Assembly: GCF_040529335.1 (NCBI RefSeq)
Contig: NZ_CP159534.1
Location: 7,750,001 to 7,814,000, forward strand
DNA length: 64,000 nucleotides
Direction: 5' to 3'
Source: Streptomyces sp. HUAS MG91
Lineage (GTDB): Bacteria > Actinomycetota > Actinomycetes > Streptomycetales > Streptomycetaceae
Both the position numbers and the translations under genes were made by a program. Below, in pieces: positions 51,067-60,083 of this stretch (positions within the stretch are counted from its first letter, which is position 1; every line of letters begins with the position of its first letter). The notes under the pieces are model-generated. The model was not told where the DNA came from. It did not search any database and saw only the letters and a program-made list of their open reading frames with translations.

Positions 51067-52281
51067 GTGTCCTCAACACCCGCTTCCCCCTTGCATCTCG
51101 CCGTCGCCCTGGACGGCACCGGCTGGCATCCCGCCTCCTGGCGGGAGCCGGTGGCCCGCCCCCGGGACCTGTTCACCGCCGCCCACTGGACCGGCCTGAT
51201 CCAGGAGGCCGAGCGCGGGCTGCTCGACTTCGTGACCATCGAGGACGGCCTCGGCCCGCAGTCCTCCCTGTTCCCGGCCCCGGACGACCGCACCGACCAG
51301 GTCCGCGGCCGCCTCGACGCCGTCCTCATCGCCTCCCGGGTCGCCCCGCTCACCCGGCACATAGGCCTCGTGCCGACGGTGATCGCCACCCACACCGAGC
51401 CCTTCCACATCTCCAAGGCGATCGCCACCCTCGACTACGTCAGCACCGGCCGCGCCGGACTGCGCGTCCAGATCTCCCCCCGGTCGAACGAGGCCGACCA
51501 CTTCGGCCGCCGTACCGTCCCGCGCATCGAGTTCCCCGACCTCGCGCTCGCCGAGCAGGCGGTGACCGACCTCTTCGACGAGGCCGCCGACCACGTGGAG
51601 GTGGTGCGCAGGCTGTGGGACAGCTGGGAGGACGACGCCGAGATCCGGGACGCCGCCACCGGCCGCTTCATCGACCGCGACAAGCTGCACTACATCGACT
51701 TCGAGGGCCGGCACTTCAGCGTGAAGGGCCCCTCCATCACACCCCGGCCGCCCCAGGGACAGCCGCTCGTCACCGCCCTCGCCCACGACACCGTCCCCTA
51801 CCGGCTCGTGGCCCGTGCCGCCGACGTCGGCTACATCACCCCGCACGACACCGCAGAGGCCCGCGACATCGTCGCCCGGATCCGCGCCGAGCAGCAGGCG
51901 GCGGGACGCGCCGACGAGACCCTGCACGTCTTCGGCGACCTCGTGGTCTTCCTCGACGACGAGCCGGGCGCGGCACGGGCCCGCAAGGAACGGCTCGACA
52001 CGCTCGCGGGGGAGCCGTACACCAGCGACGCGCTCGTCTTCACCGGCACCCCCACCGAACTCGCCGACCTGCTCCAGGAGTTGGCGGCCGGCGGACTCAC
52101 CGGATTCCGGCTGCGGCCCGCCGTCGACGGGCACGACCTGCCGGCCATCACCCGCGGCCTCGTGCCCGAACTCCAGCGCCGGGGCGCGTTCCGCAGCGCC
52201 TACGAGGCCGACACCCTGCGCGGTCTGCTGGGCCTGAGCCGGCCCGCGAACCGCTACGCCCCGCACGCCGCCACCGCCTGA
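51067..52281 (+). CDS. LLM-class flavin-dependent monooxygenase 1
   Basis: 404 aa, GTG at 51067 with AGGAAGG 9 nt upstream. Luciferase-like TIM barrel: early HLAVALDGTGWHP strand, ISKAIATLDYVSTGRAGLRV (flavin-binding region of the family), and RIEFPDLALAEQAV. Uses reduced FMN and oxygen, supplied by a separate reductase not found in this window, to cleave C-S or C-N bonds. First gene of a three-gene run behind the Cys-containing leader peptide; 19 nt separate it from gene 2. Confidence 0.9.
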   Translation: MSSTPASPLHLAVALDGTGWHPASWREPVARPRDLFTAAHWTGLIQEAERGLLDFVTIEDGLGPQSSLFPAPDDRTDQVRGRLDAVLIASRVAPLTRHIGLVPTVIATHTEPFHISKAIATLDYVSTGRAGLRVQISPRSNEADHFGRRTVPRIEFPDLALAEQAVTDLFDEAADHVEVVRRLWDSWEDDAEIRDAATGRFIDRDKLHYIDFEGRHFSVKGPSITPRPPQGQPLVTALAHDTVPYRLVARAADVGYITPHDTAEARDIVARIRAEQQAAGRADETLHVFGDLVVFLDDEPGAARARKERLDTLAGEPYTSDALVFTGTPTELADLLQELAAGGLTGFRLRPAVDGHDLPAITRGLVPELQRRGAFRSAYEADTLRGLLGLSRPANRYAPHAATA

Positions 52282-52300
52282 GCCGGAGGGAACCCCGACC

Positions 52301-53671
52301 ATGAACAAGCCGCTGAAGCAGATCCATCTGGCCGCCCATTTCCCCGGCGTCAACAACACCACCGTGTGGAGCGACCCGAGGTCCGGCAGCCACATCGAGT
52401 TCAGCTCCTTCGCCCACTTCGCGCGGACCGCCGAACGCGCCAAGTTCGACTTCCTGTTCCTCGCCGAAGGACTCCGGCTCAGGGAACAGGGCGGGCAGAT
52501 CTACGACCTGGACGTCGTCGGCCGCCCCGACACCTTCACCGTCCTCGCCGCGCTCGCCGCCGTGACCGAACACCTCGGCCTCACCGGCACCATCAACTCC
52601 ACCTTCAACGAGCCCTACGAGGTGGCCCGCCAGTTCGCCAGCCTGGACCATCTCTCCGGGGGCCGCTCCGCCTGGAACGTGGTCACCTCCTGGGACGCCT
52701 TCACCGGCGAGAACTTCCGGCGCGGCGGCTTCCTGCCGAAGGAGGAGCGCTACTCCCGCGCCAAGGAGTTCCTGGCCACCACACACGAACTCCTCGACTC
52801 CTGGCACGGCGACGAGATCCTGGCCGACCAGGAGACCGGCGCCTTCCTGCGGGACGCGAAGGCCGGCTCCTTCGTCCACACCGGACAGCACTTCGACATC
52901 CACGGCCGGTTCAACGTCCCGCGCTCCCCGCAGGGCCGCCCCGTCGTCTTCCAGGCGGGCGACTCCGAGGAGGGCCGGGAGTTCGCCGCGTCCGACGCCG
53001 ACGCCATCTTCAGCCGGTACGCCACCCTGGAGGCCGGCCAGGCCTTCTACGCGGACGTCAAGAACCGCCTCCCCAAGTACGGGCGCCGCCCCGACCAGCT
53101 GCTGATCCTCCCGGCCGCCACCTTCACCCTCGCCGACACGGACGCCGAGGCCGAGGAACTGGCCAAGGAGGTGCGCCGCCAGCAGGTCAGCGGCGCCACC
53201 GCGCTCAAGCACCTGGAGTTCGTCTGGAACCGTGACCTGTCCTCCTACGATCCGGACGGGCCGCTGCCCGACATCGACCCGGACGTCAGCGACCAGCACA
53301 TCTCCAAGGGCCGGGCCCAGGTCCGCATGTACCGCGACCCGCTGGCCACCGCCCGCGAGTGGCGCGAACTCGCCGCCGCCCACAACTGGTCGATCCGCGA
53401 TCTCGTCATCGAGACCGGCAACCGGCAGAACTTCATCGGCTCGGCCGCGACGATCGCGCGCACCATCAACGAGTTCGTGCAGGCCGACGCCAGCGACGGC
53501 TTCATCCTCGTGCCGCACATCACCCCCACCGGCCTCGACGACTTCGCCGACCAGGTCGTCCCGCTCCTCCAGGAACAGGGCGTCTTCCGCACGGAGTACG
53601 AGGGCCCGACCCTGCGCCACCACCTCGGCCTCGCCCACCCGGACCACGCCCCGGAGGCCGCCGGTGTCTGA
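52301..53671 (+). CDS. LLM-class monooxygenase 2, NtaA/SnaA/DszA type
   Basis: 456 aa. Family marks for the nitrilotriacetate/dibenzothiophene-sulfone/dimethyl-sulfide monooxygenase group: IHLAAHFPGVNNTTVW, FLFLAEGLRL, ARQFASLDHLSGGRSAWNVV, RGRF-type HGRFNVPRSPQGRPVVFQAG. It oxidises a sulfur- or amine-containing organic substrate with FMNH2. AGCCGGAGGG precedes the ATG. Its gene overlaps the next by 8 nt. With the leader peptide and partners, an organosulfur substrate is more likely than an aminopolycarboxylate. Confidence 0.92.
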   Translation: MNKPLKQIHLAAHFPGVNNTTVWSDPRSGSHIEFSSFAHFARTAERAKFDFLFLAEGLRLREQGGQIYDLDVVGRPDTFTVLAALAAVTEHLGLTGTINSTFNEPYEVARQFASLDHLSGGRSAWNVVTSWDAFTGENFRRGGFLPKEERYSRAKEFLATTHELLDSWHGDEILADQETGAFLRDAKAGSFVHTGQHFDIHGRFNVPRSPQGRPVVFQAGDSEEGREFAASDADAIFSRYATLEAGQAFYADVKNRLPKYGRRPDQLLILPAATFTLADTDAEAEELAKEVRRQQVSGATALKHLEFVWNRDLSSYDPDGPLPDIDPDVSDQHISKGRAQVRMYRDPLATAREWRELAAAHNWSIRDLVIETGNRQNFIGSAATIARTINEFVQADASDGFILVPHITPTGLDDFADQVVPLLQEQGVFRTEYEGPTLRHHLGLAHPDHAPEAAGV

Positions 53672-54785
53672 CATCCCCCTCGGCGTTCTCGACCTCGTAC
53701 CGATCGTGTCCGGGTCGACCGCCGCCGACGCCCTGCGCAACTCCGTCGACCTGGCCCAGCAGGCCGAACGGTTCGGGTACGCCCGGTACTGGTTCGCCGA
53801 GCACCACCTCAACCCCGGCGTCGCGGGCACCTCCCCGGCCGTCGTCCTCGCGCTGACCGCGTCGCACACCTCCACGATCCGGCTCGGCTCCGGCGCGGTG
53901 CAGCTCGGCCACCGCACCGCCCTGAGCACCGTCGAGGAGTTCGGCCTGCTCGACGCCCTGCACCCCGGCCGCCTCGACCTGGGCCTCGGCCGCTCCGGCG
54001 GCCGTCCGTCGGCCCGGCCGGCACCGGCCGGCACCACGTCCGTGGTCGACGGCCGGGCCCCGAACGGTCTCGTCGTCCCGCCCGCGTTCTCCTTCGAACG
54101 GCTCCTCGGCTCCCCGCGGATCGCCCTCCAGCGCAAGCTGCTCGTGCTGCCGGGCGCCGAACCGCAGGACTACGCCGAGCAGATCGACGACATCCTCGCG
54201 CTGCTGGCCGGCACCTACCGGTCGCCGGACGGCGTCGAGGCCCACGTGGTGCCGGGGGAGGGCGCCGAGGTCGAGGTGTGGATCCTGGGCAGCAGCGGCG
54301 GCCAGAGCGCCGAGGTCGCGGGCGCCCGCGGCCTGCGGTTCGCCGCGAACTACCACGTGAGCCCGGGCACCGTGCTGGAGGCCGTCGACGGCTACCGGTC
54401 CTTCTTCCAGCCGTCCGACGTCCTCGACAAGCCGTACGTCAGCGTCTCGGCCGACGTCGTCGTGGCGGAGGACGACGCGACGGCCCGCGAACTCGCCGAG
54501 GGCTACGGGGCCTGGGTCCGCAGCATCCGGACGGCCGAGGGAGCCATCGCCTACCCGACGCCCGACGAGGCCCGGTCCCTGGACTGGACCGACGAGGACC
54601 ACGACCTCGTCAGGGACCGCGTCGACACCCGGTTCGTCGGCTCGCCGGGCCGGGTCGCCGACCGCCTGGCGCAGCTTCAGGAGGCCACCGGCGCCGACGA
54701 ACTGCTCATCACCACCGTCACCCACGACCACACCGCCCGCGTGAGGTCGTACGAACTGCTCGCGGAGGAGTGGCGCCGCAGGTGA
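53664..54785 (+). CDS. LLM-class flavin-dependent monooxygenase 3
   Basis: 373 aa from the GTG at 53664 (GGAGG 8 nt upstream, inside the end of the previous gene). Features of the LuxA-like subgroup: PLGVLDLVPIVSG, YWFAEHHLNPGVAGTSPAVV, GSGAVQLGHRTALSTVEEFG, HPGRLDLGLGRSGGRP. Around residue 110-160 it carries an insertion rich in Pro/Ala and a conserved catalytic-core remainder. Likely works on the same or a related compound as the other two oxygenases. The hairpin at 54792 ends the operon. Confidence 0.91.
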   Translation: MSDIPLGVLDLVPIVSGSTAADALRNSVDLAQQAERFGYARYWFAEHHLNPGVAGTSPAVVLALTASHTSTIRLGSGAVQLGHRTALSTVEEFGLLDALHPGRLDLGLGRSGGRPSARPAPAGTTSVVDGRAPNGLVVPPAFSFERLLGSPRIALQRKLLVLPGAEPQDYAEQIDDILALLAGTYRSPDGVEAHVVPGEGAEVEVWILGSSGGQSAEVAGARGLRFAANYHVSPGTVLEAVDGYRSFFQPSDVLDKPYVSVSADVVVAEDDATARELAEGYGAWVRSIRTAEGAIAYPTPDEARSLDWTDEDHDLVRDRVDTRFVGSPGRVADRLAQLQEATGADELLITTVTHDHTARVRSYELLAEEWRRR

Positions 54786-54791
54786 GGACCC

Positions 54792-54826
54792 GGCCCGCCC
54801 CGGCACGCCGTGCCCCGGGGCGGGCC
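54792..54826 (+). terminator. Terminator hairpin after monooxygenase operon
   Basis: GGCCCGCCCCGG and CCGGGGCGGGCC make a perfect 12-bp stem with an 11-nt loop, 6 nt after the stop codon of monooxygenase 3. Confidence 0.85.
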
Positions 54827-54908
54827 GCACCCCTTCTCACGTGGTGAGACGACAGGGCGAGCTGGGCGTCGGCCCCTTGACGCGGCTCGATCACCGGCAG
54901 AGACTCCG

Positions 54909-54933
54909 TAGGGAATCCTAGTGAATTGGTAGG
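54909..54933. repeat. TAGG / CCTA / TAGG inverted half-sites before second leader peptide
   Basis: TAGG (54909-54912), CCTA (54917-54920) and TAGG (54930-54933) alternate in orientation: TAGGgaatCCTA and CCTA-N9-TAGG. The AT-rich patch lies directly upstream of the leader peptide ATG (54939). It may be a regulator site or part of a promoter. Confidence 0.4.
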
Positions 54934-54938
54934 GAAGA

Positions 54939-55094
54939 ATGGGTCGTGCTGCGACGGATCTCGGTGACGACGCTGTCCGCGTCGCCGTCCGGCAGCTGCC
55001 CCTGCTGACGTCCCGCCGTCACATCGACCTCGCGCGTGTCTGCAGTGCGGCGCGAACGCCGCACCCCGGAGGTCCCGCCCCCGCGCACGCCTGA
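54939..55094 (+). CDS. Second leader peptide of HIDLxRV type, before GST-like gene
   Basis: 51 aa from the ATG at 54939 (AGGGA 2-4 nt upstream, short spacing). Contains LLTSRRHIDLARVCSAARTP, the same core as the leader at 50826 and as the sulfur-linked leader peptides of Streptomyces. Here the Cys codon directly follows RV and the peptide runs on for 17 more residues, so the tail differs from the usual ALCR(P/S) end. A GST-like gene follows 77 nt later. Confidence 0.65.
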   Translation: MGRAATDLGDDAVRVAVRQLPLLTSRRHIDLARVCSAARTPHPGGPAPAHA

Positions 55095-55171
55095 CCCCAC
55101 GGACCAACCGCCGTGCTCCGGCCGCGCCGTCGCCGTCGTATGCCTGTGACCCAGCACTCTGAGGGAGACGT

Positions 55172-56020
55172 ATGCCCGCCTCATCGTCCTCGACCGCCGC
55201 GCCGACCTTCCGCAGCAGGATCGGCTGCGACGCGCGCAGCGGCTACTACGCCGTACCGCGCCGCTACCGGCTCCACCTCTCGCTGTCCTGTCCCGACTGT
55301 CTCCAGATCGCCGTCACCCACAGCCTCCTCGCGCTCGACGACACCCTGCCGGTGACCCTGCTGCCCGCCGTGCCGGACGCCCCCGAGGGCGGCCACCTCG
55401 CGCTGCGCCGGCTCTACGCGGCCAGCGCGCACCAGCACCGCGGGCCGACGCTGGCCCCGGTGCTGAGCGACAGCTGGACCGGCACGATCGTCAGCACGCA
55501 CACCCCGGACATCCTGCGCGACCTCGCCCGGCGGTTCGGCGACCAGGGGCCCGACCTCGACCCGCGGGGCGCCGAAGAGGCGATCGAGGCCGTCGGCCGG
55601 CTCTGCGCGCAGGACATCACCGCGGCCGCCCAGCGCGCCGGCGCGCCCGGCACCGATCCGGTGGCACGTGCCACCGCCCTGACCACCCTCCACGACGCCC
55701 TGGACGAGCTGGAAGCCCGGCTCGAAACCCGGGACCACCTGCTCGGCGACCACGTCACCCTCGCCGACGTCCAGGTGTGGGTCACCCTGGTGCAGCTGGA
55801 CACGGTGCACCGCCACCACCTGGACGCCGCCGCCGTGCACCGCATCACCGACCACCCCCGGCTGTGGGCCTACGCGCGGCGCCTGACCGCGCATCCCGCC
55901 TTCGGCCCGCACCTCGACCTGGACGGGATCGCCCGCAGGCACCACGCCCGCTGCCGCGGTGAGGAGGCCGCCGGAGCGGCCGTGCAGATCGTGGACTGGG
56001 CGGCGTACGCACGGTCGTAG
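55172..56020 (+). CDS. Glutathione S-transferase-like protein (YqjG/ECM4 type)
   Basis: 282 aa, ATG at 55172 with GAGGGAG 5 nt upstream. N-terminal thioredoxin-like part contains LSLSCPDCLQIAVTHSLL, a CxxC where glutathionyl-hydroquinone reductases have CPWA; C-terminal helical GST domain includes LGDHVTLADVQVWVTLVQLD. Streptomyces lack glutathione, so mycothiol or a direct dithiol mechanism is more likely. The Cys-containing leader peptide upstream points to control by sulfur supply. A hairpin at 56027 ends it. Confidence 0.82.
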   Translation: MPASSSSTAAPTFRSRIGCDARSGYYAVPRRYRLHLSLSCPDCLQIAVTHSLLALDDTLPVTLLPAVPDAPEGGHLALRRLYAASAHQHRGPTLAPVLSDSWTGTIVSTHTPDILRDLARRFGDQGPDLDPRGAEEAIEAVGRLCAQDITAAAQRAGAPGTDPVARATALTTLHDALDELEARLETRDHLLGDHVTLADVQVWVTLVQLDTVHRHHLDAAAVHRITDHPRLWAYARRLTAHPAFGPHLDLDGIARRHHARCRGEEAAGAAVQIVDWAAYARS

Positions 56021-56026
56021 CCGCCC

Positions 56027-56053
56027 GGGCTGCCCCGCTGTCCGGGGCAGCCC
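56027..56053. terminator. Bidirectional terminator, GST-like / GH38
   Basis: GGGCTGCCCCG and CGGGGCAGCCC make a perfect 11-bp stem with loop CTGTC between convergent stops at 56020 and 56062. Confidence 0.85.
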
Positions 56054-56061
56054 CGCCCGCG

Positions 56062-59000
56062 TCAGCCCCGCTCGGGAACCAGCCGCACCGTCAGGATCTG
56101 GAACGGACGCAGCCGCAGCCGCACCCCGTCCGCCGTGACCGCGCAGCTCGGCTCGTCGGCCGCGCGGGGCCGCTCCAGAAGGTCGGTCGCGGTGGCCGAC
56201 GCGATACGGAAGCCGGGCGTGAGCAGCGCCGTGGCGCGCCCGCCGTGGGACTCGTAGAGGCGGACCACCACATCGCCCGAACGGTCGTCGGCCAGCTTGA
56301 CCGTCTCGACCACGACCGCGGGACTGTCGACGGACACCAGCGGCGCCACCTCGGCGGAGCCCGGCACCGTGCGCTCCGGCAGGTTGAGGTGATAGCCTTC
56401 GCGGATCGCGTCCTCGACGCCCGCGCCGATCACCAGCGCATAGCGCAGCCGGTGCGTGCCCTGGTCGGTGTCCGGGTCGGGGAAGCGCGGCGCGCGGGCC
56501 AGGGAGAGCCGGACCGTGGTGGTCGTCCCGCCGTCCTCGCGCACGTCACGCGTCACGTCGTGGCCGTACGTAGAGTCGTTGACCAGCGCCGCGCCCCAGT
56601 CCCGCTCCCCGACGTGCAGGAAGCGGTGCGCGCACACCTCGAACTTCGCCGCGTCCCAGCTGGTGTTGGTGTGCGTGGGCCGCTCCACGTGCCCGAACGG
56701 CACCTGCGCCGTCGAGTGCGACGCCCGCACGTCCAGCGGGAACGCCGCCTTCAGCATCTTCTCCGTCTCGTGCCAGTCGAGGACCGTCTCGACGTCCAGT
56801 CGGCGGGTGCCCGGCGCGAGGGACAGCGTCTGCTCGACGCGCGAGGCGCCGAAGGCACGCACCACCTTCACCGCGCCGTCCACCGCGGTCACCGACTCCG
56901 CGTCCGTCAGATCGGTGACGGTGTTGCGGTAGAAGGCATCCACGTCCCAGGCGTCCCACTGGTTGGGGAAGTCCTGGTGGAGCTGGAGCAGGTTCGCGAC
57001 GCCGCCCGGCGGCAGCGCCTCTCGGTCGGCTTCGATGTCGTACGCGGAGGTGACCAGGCCCCGCCCGTCGACGACGACGCGGACCAGCCCGTTGTCGAGG
57101 ACGTGGTCGCCGTGCTGCGCCACCGGGGCGACCGTGGCCGGCTCGCGCCGGGTGCGCACCGTGCCGCCCAGGGCCGCCGCGCCACCGCGGGCGTGCGGCG
57201 CCGCGTTGAAGACGACCTCCGAGCCGTCCGCAGCGGCCGGACCGGCCAGCGCCGTCTGCGCAGAGGTGATCAACTCGCGCAGCTCGGCGCCGATCTGACG
57301 GTACGTCTGCTCGGCCTCCCGGTGCACCCAGGCGATGGACGTGCCCGGCAGGATGTCGTGGAACTGGTGCAGCAGAACCGTCTTCCACAGGCGGTCGAGC
57401 GCCTCGTACGGATACTCCGCGCCCGTGCGCAGCGCGGCCGTCGCCGCCCACAACTCCGCCTCGCGCAGCAGGTGTTCGCTGCGCCGGTTGCCCTGCTTCG
57501 TCGCGATCTGGCTGGTGAGCGTGCCCCGGTGGAACTCCAGATACAGCTCGCCGACCCACACCGGCGCGTCCGGGTACTCCTCCAGCGCCTTCGCGAAGAA
57601 GTCGCCCGGCTTCTCGATCGCGACCCGCGCCGAACCCTCCAGATCGGCCAGACGCCCGGCGCGCGCCAGCATCTCGCGGGTGGGGCCGCCACCGCCGTCG
57701 CCGTAACCGAACGGGGCGAGGGACCGGTTCGCGCCGCCCTTGTCCTGGAAGTTGCGGACGCTGTGCGCGACCTCCGCGCCCGACAGATCGCTGTTGTAGG
57801 TGTCGACCGGCGGGAAGTGGCTGAAGATCCGGGTGCCGTCGATGCCCTCCCACCAGAACGTGTGGTGCGGGAACTTGTTCGTGGTGTTCCACGAGATCTT
57901 CTGCGTCAGGAACCAGCGCACCCCGGCCAGCTTCATCAGCTGCGGCATCGCCGCGTTGTAGCCGAACGTGTCCGGCAGCCACATGTCCTCGGTCTCGACC
58001 CCGAACTCCTCGAGATAGAACCGCTTGCCGTGGATGAACTGGCGGGCCAGGGCCTCCCCACCGGTGATGTTGGTGTCCGGCTCCACCCACAGACTGCCCG
58101 TCGGCACGAACTGCCCGGTCTTCGCCTTCTCCTGGGCGCGCTCGTACACCTCGGGCCGGTGCTCCTTGAGCCAGGCCAGCTGCTGCGCCTGGGACATCAC
58201 GAAGCGGAACTCGGGGTGCTCGTCCATGAGCTGGGTGACGTTGGAGACCGTACGGGCCACCTTGCGCACCGTCTCGCGCAGCGGCCACAGCCAGGCCGTG
58301 TCGATGTGGGCGTGGCCGATCGCGGAGACGCGGTGCTCACCGGCGGCGGCGGGCGAGGCCAGGGCGGGGGCGAGGACCGCGCGGGCCGCGGTCGCCGTGC
58401 CGCCGATGTCCTGGAGGTCCACGGCGTCCAGCGCGTTCGACAGCGAGCGCAGGATCTGCCAGCGGCGCGGCGACTGCTCGGGCAGCTCGCGCATGAGCTG
58501 GTCGAGCACCTCCATGTCGTGGACCAGCTCGTAGACCTCCGCGTCGAACACGGCGAGGTCGAGCCGGCGCAGCCGGTACAGCGGTTCGCCGCCCGAGGCG
58601 CCCGGCTCGTCCAGCCACGGCGCGCGAGCGCCCACCGGGGTGATCGCGTAGCTGTGGTCCTCGGGGCCCGAGTGCATGACGAGCGGGTTCGCCGCGGCCT
58701 CGACGTAACAGGTGAACTCCTTGCCCCCGGTGGCCTGTTCGGCGACCGGCAGCCAGGCGTTGCGCGGGTTGAGCGCCTTCACGGCGGTGCCGTCGGGCCG
58801 GTAGACCAGCCCCTCCGCAGAGAAGCCCGGCTCGGAGGGATCGAAGCCGAGGTCGACGACGGCCTCGACCCGGCGTCCCGCCCACTCCTCGGGGACGCGT
58901 CCGCTGAGCCGGAACCAACTGGTGGTCCACGCCGGGCCCCAGTGCGCGCCCGCCTCGGTGGGCCGGTAGTCGGCGGCCAGGCCCTCGGCCACCGGAACGG

Positions 59001-59124
59001 GCTCGCCCGGCACCTGCCAGACGCCCACCTCCAGCGGGACGGACACGGCGTGGACGGCGGGCCGGATGCGTTCGTCGAGCACGCGGCGCAGGCGCCGCTC
59101 GACGATGTCGCGGTCGGAATGCAC
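56062..59124 (-). CDS. GH38 alpha-mannosidase
   Basis: About 1020 aa from the GTG at 59124, the size of bacterial alpha-mannosidases; no signal peptide, so it should act on imported sugar. N-terminal beta-sandwich (about 20-255), catalytic domain with zinc ligands His273 and Asp275 in SAIGHAHIDTAWLWPL, nucleophile Asp385 in MWLPDTFGYNAAMPQ and a later zinc His in LLHQFHDILPGTS; C-terminal beta domains to the end. Releases mannose from alpha-mannosides. It is the last gene of an operon with two permeases and a binding protein (gap 50 nt), divergent from a ROK regulator. Confidence 0.94.
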   Translation of the reverse strand: MHSDRDIVERRLRRVLDERIRPAVHAVSVPLEVGVWQVPGEPVPVAEGLAADYRPTEAGAHWGPAWTTSWFRLSGRVPEEWAGRRVEAVVDLGFDPSEPGFSAEGLVYRPDGTAVKALNPRNAWLPVAEQATGGKEFTCYVEAAANPLVMHSGPEDHSYAITPVGARAPWLDEPGASGGEPLYRLRRLDLAVFDAEVYELVHDMEVLDQLMRELPEQSPRRWQILRSLSNALDAVDLQDIGGTATAARAVLAPALASPAAAGEHRVSAIGHAHIDTAWLWPLRETVRKVARTVSNVTQLMDEHPEFRFVMSQAQQLAWLKEHRPEVYERAQEKAKTGQFVPTGSLWVEPDTNITGGEALARQFIHGKRFYLEEFGVETEDMWLPDTFGYNAAMPQLMKLAGVRWFLTQKISWNTTNKFPHHTFWWEGIDGTRIFSHFPPVDTYNSDLSGAEVAHSVRNFQDKGGANRSLAPFGYGDGGGGPTREMLARAGRLADLEGSARVAIEKPGDFFAKALEEYPDAPVWVGELYLEFHRGTLTSQIATKQGNRRSEHLLREAELWAATAALRTGAEYPYEALDRLWKTVLLHQFHDILPGTSIAWVHREAEQTYRQIGAELRELITSAQTALAGPAAADGSEVVFNAAPHARGGAAALGGTVRTRREPATVAPVAQHGDHVLDNGLVRVVVDGRGLVTSAYDIEADREALPPGGVANLLQLHQDFPNQWDAWDVDAFYRNTVTDLTDAESVTAVDGAVKVVRAFGASRVEQTLSLAPGTRRLDVETVLDWHETEKMLKAAFPLDVRASHSTAQVPFGHVERPTHTNTSWDAAKFEVCAHRFLHVGERDWGAALVNDSTYGHDVTRDVREDGGTTTTVRLSLARAPRFPDPDTDQGTHRLRYALVIGAGVEDAIREGYHLNLPERTVPGSAEVAPLVSVDSPAVVVETVKLADDRSGDVVVRLYESHGGRATALLTPGFRIASATATDLLERPRAADEPSCAVTADGVRLRLRPFQILTVRLVPERG

Positions 59125-59174
59125 AGAACACCTTTCGAAGGACTTCCGGGAACAGGGCTGGGGGAAGGGCGGGT

Positions 59175-60083
59175 TCAGCCCTTCAGGGCGCCGCCGAGCG
59201 CGAACCCGCCGCCCAGCTTGCGCGTCAGGAGCAGGTACAGCATCACGACGGGCAGCGTGTAGACGAGGGAGAACGCGGCGAGTTGTCCGTACTGCGTCTG
59301 GTCGTGGGCGCTGAGGAAGGTGAACACGCTCACCGACGCCGGCAGCTTCTCCGGCGACAGCAGCAGCACGAACGGGACGAAGAAGTTGCCCCACATGCTG
59401 ATGAAGGTGAACACGGTGACGACGGTGACTCCCGGCCACATCAGCGGCAGCACCACCCGCGCGAGCGACTGCATGGCGTTCGCGCCGTCGATCCGGGCCG
59501 CCTCCTCCAGGACGATGGGCACCCCGTCCATGAAGTTCTTCATCAGCCAGATCCCGATCGGCAGCGCGGAGGCCGCGAGGAACAGCGTGGTCGCGGCCAT
59601 CGAGTCGATCAGTTCGACCTGGACGAACATGCTGTACACGGGGATCATCACGGCGGTGATGGGCAGCCCGGTGGAGAACAGGACCGTGTACAGGAACGGG
59701 CGGCGCAGCCGGGAGCGGTAGCGCGACAGCGGATAGGCCGCCAGGATCGAGACGACCACGCACAGCAGGGTCGCGCCGCCGCACAGCAGCAGACCGTTGA
59801 GCAGGGGCCGGAACGTGGTCTCGGTGTTCAGGATCGCGTGGAAGTTGTCCAGCGTCGGCGGTGAGGGCAGGTTCAGCTCGAAGCTGGCCGTGGAGCTGAC
59901 GGACGCGAACACCATCCACACCAGCGGCAGGACGAACAGCAGGCTGATGACCAGCAGGACGAGATTGACCGCGACGCGCGCGGGCCGCACCCGGCGGCGC
60001 GCGGTGGTGACGGCGGGAACGGGCCGGGCGGCGCCGCCGGAACGGCCCGCGCGGGCCGCCGGCCGGAGATCGGTGGTGGCCAT
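59175..60083 (-). CDS. Carbohydrate ABC transporter permease (MalG-type), mannoside locus
   Basis: 302 aa with six helices after an Ala/Arg-rich tail. The EAA loop is VLEEAARIDGANAMQSLARV near residue 195. ATG 60083 shares one base with the preceding stop (TGATG), so translation is coupled. Second permease of an importer whose ATPase is not encoded here (probably the shared MsiK type). It works with the binding protein at 60997 and feeds GH38. Confidence 0.94.
   Translation of the reverse strand: MATTDLRPAARAGRSGGAARPVPAVTTARRRVRPARVAVNLVLLVISLLFVLPLVWMVFASVSSTASFELNLPSPPTLDNFHAILNTETTFRPLLNGLLLCGGATLLCVVVSILAAYPLSRYRSRLRRPFLYTVLFSTGLPITAVMIPVYSMFVQVELIDSMAATTLFLAASALPIGIWLMKNFMDGVPIVLEEAARIDGANAMQSLARVVLPLMWPGVTVVTVFTFISMWGNFFVPFVLLLSPEKLPASVSVFTFLSAHDQTQYGQLAAFSLVYTLPVVMLYLLLTRKLGGGFALGGALKG

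Noticed and set aside
56245..59262. Open frame of about 1000 codons on the plus strand opposite GH38
   Set aside because: Arg/Val/Gly-rich with no domain signature; mirrors the high third-position GC of the true minus-strand gene.
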